From assembly GCA_030667645.1 (NCBI GenBank), contig DAOUVM010000185.1, positions 1-5,748 of the forward strand: DNA of 5,748 nt, written 5' to 3'. The translations under genes and the position numbers were made by a program. A model generated the notes under the pieces. The model was not told the origin of the DNA. It was given only the letters and a program-made list of their open reading frames with translations, and did not search any database. The stretch comes from Ardenticatenales bacterium (GTDB lineage: Bacteria; Chloroflexota; Anaerolineae; Promineifilales; UBA4811). Positions 3,858-5,748 of the stretch are shown here, in pieces; positions within the stretch are counted from its first letter, which is position 1; each line of letters begins with the position of its first letter.

Positions 3858-5748
3858 TCATGGTGGAGTGGGGGAGACAACCTTGACCGCGCCCTCTAGC
3901 CAAAGCCGATCATCATCGACCCGGCGACCATCAGGTGTCCACAGGGCCAGGCGGTCACCCGTCTGCCAATCATACATTCCGATTGCCAGCCGATAATCCC
4001 CCGCGGGAGCCTCGGGGGGAATATCGACGAGGTAGGAATCATCAACGATCTGACTAGGCCACCAACGATCCGGCGGGTAGAGACCGTCATAGGGGATTTT
4101 GTCGTGCTGTGCGATCAGCGAGCCATCCGGCGCAACCAGGTGGACAAAAACAGACCAGTAGTTCTCGGCCGGAGCGTCCGAGATCCAATACAGCATCAGG
4201 GCCAGCGGGTTGCCGGCCATCACGGGGGCGCCGGGAAGCGAGTAGCCCATCAGACGCATTGTCTCTCCAAAACGCGTTCCATCCAATGTATCCACGGAGA
4301 TGTGGTCCTCAGTCAGAAACGGCAGTTCCGAATCGCGCAACCAGATATCCAGCTCCTGATAGTCGCGTCGGAAGCGGCCGATCTGTTCATAGTTCGCGTC
4401 GAGGAAACGGTGAAAGCGAGGATAGTCCCGCAGGAAAACCATGTGGTTGGCTGTGAGCAGCGACTGGTCAATGACAACCATGCGCGTGTTGGTTGCCACC
4501 ATCTCTTCGATCAGCAGCTCGCCTGTGATCTGCCCGCTCGTGATGGCCCCATGGGAGAGAGCTGCGCCGGAATAGGTGGTCGCCCGGCGGGAATAGAAAC
4601 ATAACCCAATATCATCAGCCAAGATCGTGTCTTCGGGCGTGGTCCGCTCGCGGATAATCTGCACAATCGTCTCCGTGTCGCTGTCTCGCCACCGGGCCCG
4701 CCACACATCAGTCTTTACAGCGGGAACGATCACAGCGAGCAGAGCAGCAGCACTCATCAGCCTCATCCACCACCGCCCACTTTGGAACCCGTCTGCCAGC
4801 AGCCAGGCTGCCAACAACGATAGAGCAGGCAAAAGAAACATAAAGTGCCGTTGGCCAAGCCCGCGCGAGAGAGCGAGGAAAACGAGGACGACAGGAATCT
4901 GCCACGCCCAGCGCCTCCGGCCATCACGCCTGGACCAGCCCCAACACGCTGAGAGCAGCGCCAGGGGGACGAACACGGGATAGAATCCCAGGTACTCCCA
5001 GTAGAGGCGCAATTTACCCTCAGCCACTGCCCCGACGGTCTGTTCGCTGCCCTGAGCCAGGTGATGCCCCAGAACCAGATCAAAGAAGCTGGGAGCGACA
5101 AGCGTGAAAACCCCAGCCAGAACCGTCACCACCAACACCAGCGGTATTCCCAGCGCCACCCCGTCCCGGAATAGCTCTCGATGCGAACGGGCGCCCCGTA
5201 GCCATTCCCATACCAACCATAACCCGATTCCGGCGGCCGGAAGAACCCCAAATAGCTTTGACATGGTTGCCAGGCCGAAACAGATGCCGGCCACGACCAG
5301 ACGCCGGCGGCGTCGCCTCTCGCCTGGCCAGGTGGCGAGGACCAGCCCGGCTACCACCAGCACGATCATACTCGGCTCATTACGAAAGATCCGGCCTACA
5401 TTGAACACGTCAGGGTGAGTTAGGAATAGTCCCATGGCCAACAGCCCAACCAACCAATTGGCATGTTTTCTCCCGGCAAGGTAGAGCAGGCCGCCAGCGA
5501 CAAATGTCAAAAGGACATTGTACAATCGCATAACGACCAGCGACGGTCCGCCAAGCTCCATGACGGCCCATCCGCCATACAGGAAGACAGGCAATTGAGG
5601 GGTAAGGAAATCCACATAAGGCGCCTCTCCCTGCATCATGCGCCAGACCTGGTAGAGATACTCACCCTCGTCGTCATGCACCCGCCAGCCGCTCAGGTTG
5701 TAGAGATAACCTGCCAGCAATAGCAGCCACACGCCCAAGGCCAACCAA
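3858..5748 (-). CDS. GT39/PMT-like membrane glycosyltransferase (GT-B), N-terminus beyond right edge
   Basis: The frame is open from the right edge to a TGA at 3858-3860. A TTG at 5744 could be read as a start, but it lies inside the first hydrophobic helix with only one codon before the edge, so the true start is almost surely a few codons outside. Counting from that TTG (628 residues), the first helix is followed by NLSGWRVHDDEGEYL with D24-D25-E26, the acidic catalytic loop of GT39-like enzymes, then FLTPQLPVFLYG (46-57). About ten further membrane segments end near 343, including the family-like GQRHFMFLLPALSLLAAWLL (297-316). Residues 350-490 form a soluble outward-facing region with ILADDIGLCFYSRR. 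Residues 494-628 are a beta-rich module ending YRLAIGMYDWQTGDRL. The enzyme should transfer a sugar from a polyprenyl-phosphate donor outside the membrane; the acceptor is unknown. It lies upstream of the exported-protein gene, in the same direction. Confidence 0.88.
   Translation of the reverse strand, partial: WLALGVWLLLLAGYLYNLSGWRVHDDEGEYLYQVWRMMQGEAPYVDFLTPQLPVFLYGGWAVMELGGPSLVVMRLYNVLLTFVAGGLLYLAGRKHANWLVGLLAMGLFLTHPDVFNVGRIFRNEPSMIVLVVAGLVLATWPGERRRRRRLVVAGICFGLATMSKLFGVLPAAGIGLWLVWEWLRGARSHRELFRDGVALGIPLVLVVTVLAGVFTLVAPSFFDLVLGHHLAQGSEQTVGAVAEGKLRLYWEYLGFYPVFVPLALLSACWGWSRRDGRRRWAWQIPVVLVFLALSRGLGQRHFMFLLPALSLLAAWLLADGFQSGRWWMRLMSAAALLAVIVPAVKTDVWRARWRDSDTETIVQIIRERTTPEDTILADDIGLCFYSRRATTYSGAALSHGAITSGQITGELLIEEMVATNTRMVVIDQSLLTANHMVFLRDYPRFHRFLDANYEQIGRFRRDYQELDIWLRDSELPFLTEDHISVDTLDGTRFGETMRLMGYSLPGAPVMAGNPLALMLYWISDAPAENYWSVFVHLVAPDGSLIAQHDKIPYDGLYPPDRWWPSQIVDDSYLVDIPPEAPAGDYRLAIGMYDWQTGDRLALWTPDGRRVDDDRLWLEGAVKVVSPTPP
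3861..4265 (-). other. C-terminal beta-rich accessory module of GT-B
   Basis: Residues 494-628 contain MRLMGYSLPGAPVMAGNPLA, LMLYWISDAPAENYWSVFVH, AQHDKIPYDGLYPPDRWWPS and PAGDYRLAIGMYDWQTGDRL. The order is the one I know from GT39-like proteins of Chloroflexota: YW strand, VFVHL strand, QHD, a YPP-x-RW turn, and PxGxYRLxxGxYD. The partial C-terminus of GT-A shows the same opening. The module lies outside the membrane catalytic core, and its function is not established to my knowledge. Confidence 0.55.

Noticed and set aside
3855..3870. CACTC-ATGGTG-GAGTG inverted repeat at the GT-B stop as a terminator
   Set aside because: The stem is only 5 bp and overlaps coding sequence. No T tract follows on the minus strand, and a promoter begins just downstream.
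5742..5744. TTG as the true start codon of GT-B
   Set aside because: It falls inside the first membrane helix, and the frame continues open to the window edge. The absence of upstream sequence, rather than a real start signal, makes it look like the start.

Overview
The window looks like chromosomal DNA of a GC-rich bacterium, most likely a member of the Chloroflexota (Anaerolineae or a related class). The main clue is the secreted protein in the middle. It carries a short VYLPAV-type motif followed directly by a (Thr-Pro)n linker, a combination I associate with exported Chloroflexota proteins. The second clue is the flanking pair of GT39-like membrane glycosyltransferases with C-terminal beta-rich extensions. 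The taxonomic call is inference from protein style; no marker gene is present.

All convincing genes lie on the minus strand, so the reading order is right to left. (1) 3858 to beyond 5748: a GT39/PMT-like polytopic glycosyltransferase (here GT-B) whose N-terminus lies past the right edge. (2) 3718-3857: a 140-base spacer with a near-consensus sigma-70 promoter (TTGACA, 17 bases, TAGAAT) and a leader with two adjacent small hairpins. (3) 2227-3717: a 496-residue exported protein with a signal sequence, an N-terminal jelly-roll-like domain, a Thr-Pro linker and a C-terminal concanavalin-like domain. (4) 1823-2226: a 404-base gap with no confident gene. It holds possible RNA structures and one weak 61-codon reading frame whose ribosome binding site lies inside a perfect hairpin. 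(5) 1-1822: a second GT39-like glycosyltransferase (GT-A) that runs off the left edge. It is uninterrupted from an ATG at 1822 but has no stop codon in the window.

GT-A and GT-B appear to share a layout: an acidic DE motif after the first membrane helix, about ten membrane helices, a soluble outward-facing region, and a C-terminal beta-sandwich-like module with a recognisable common core. They would transfer sugars from lipid-linked donors to an acceptor outside the membrane. The exported protein between them has a Thr-Pro linker of the kind O-mannosylated by true PMT enzymes in other bacteria, so an enzyme-substrate relationship is an attractive but unproven idea. No tRNA, rRNA, CRISPR array, insertion sequence or integration site was seen.
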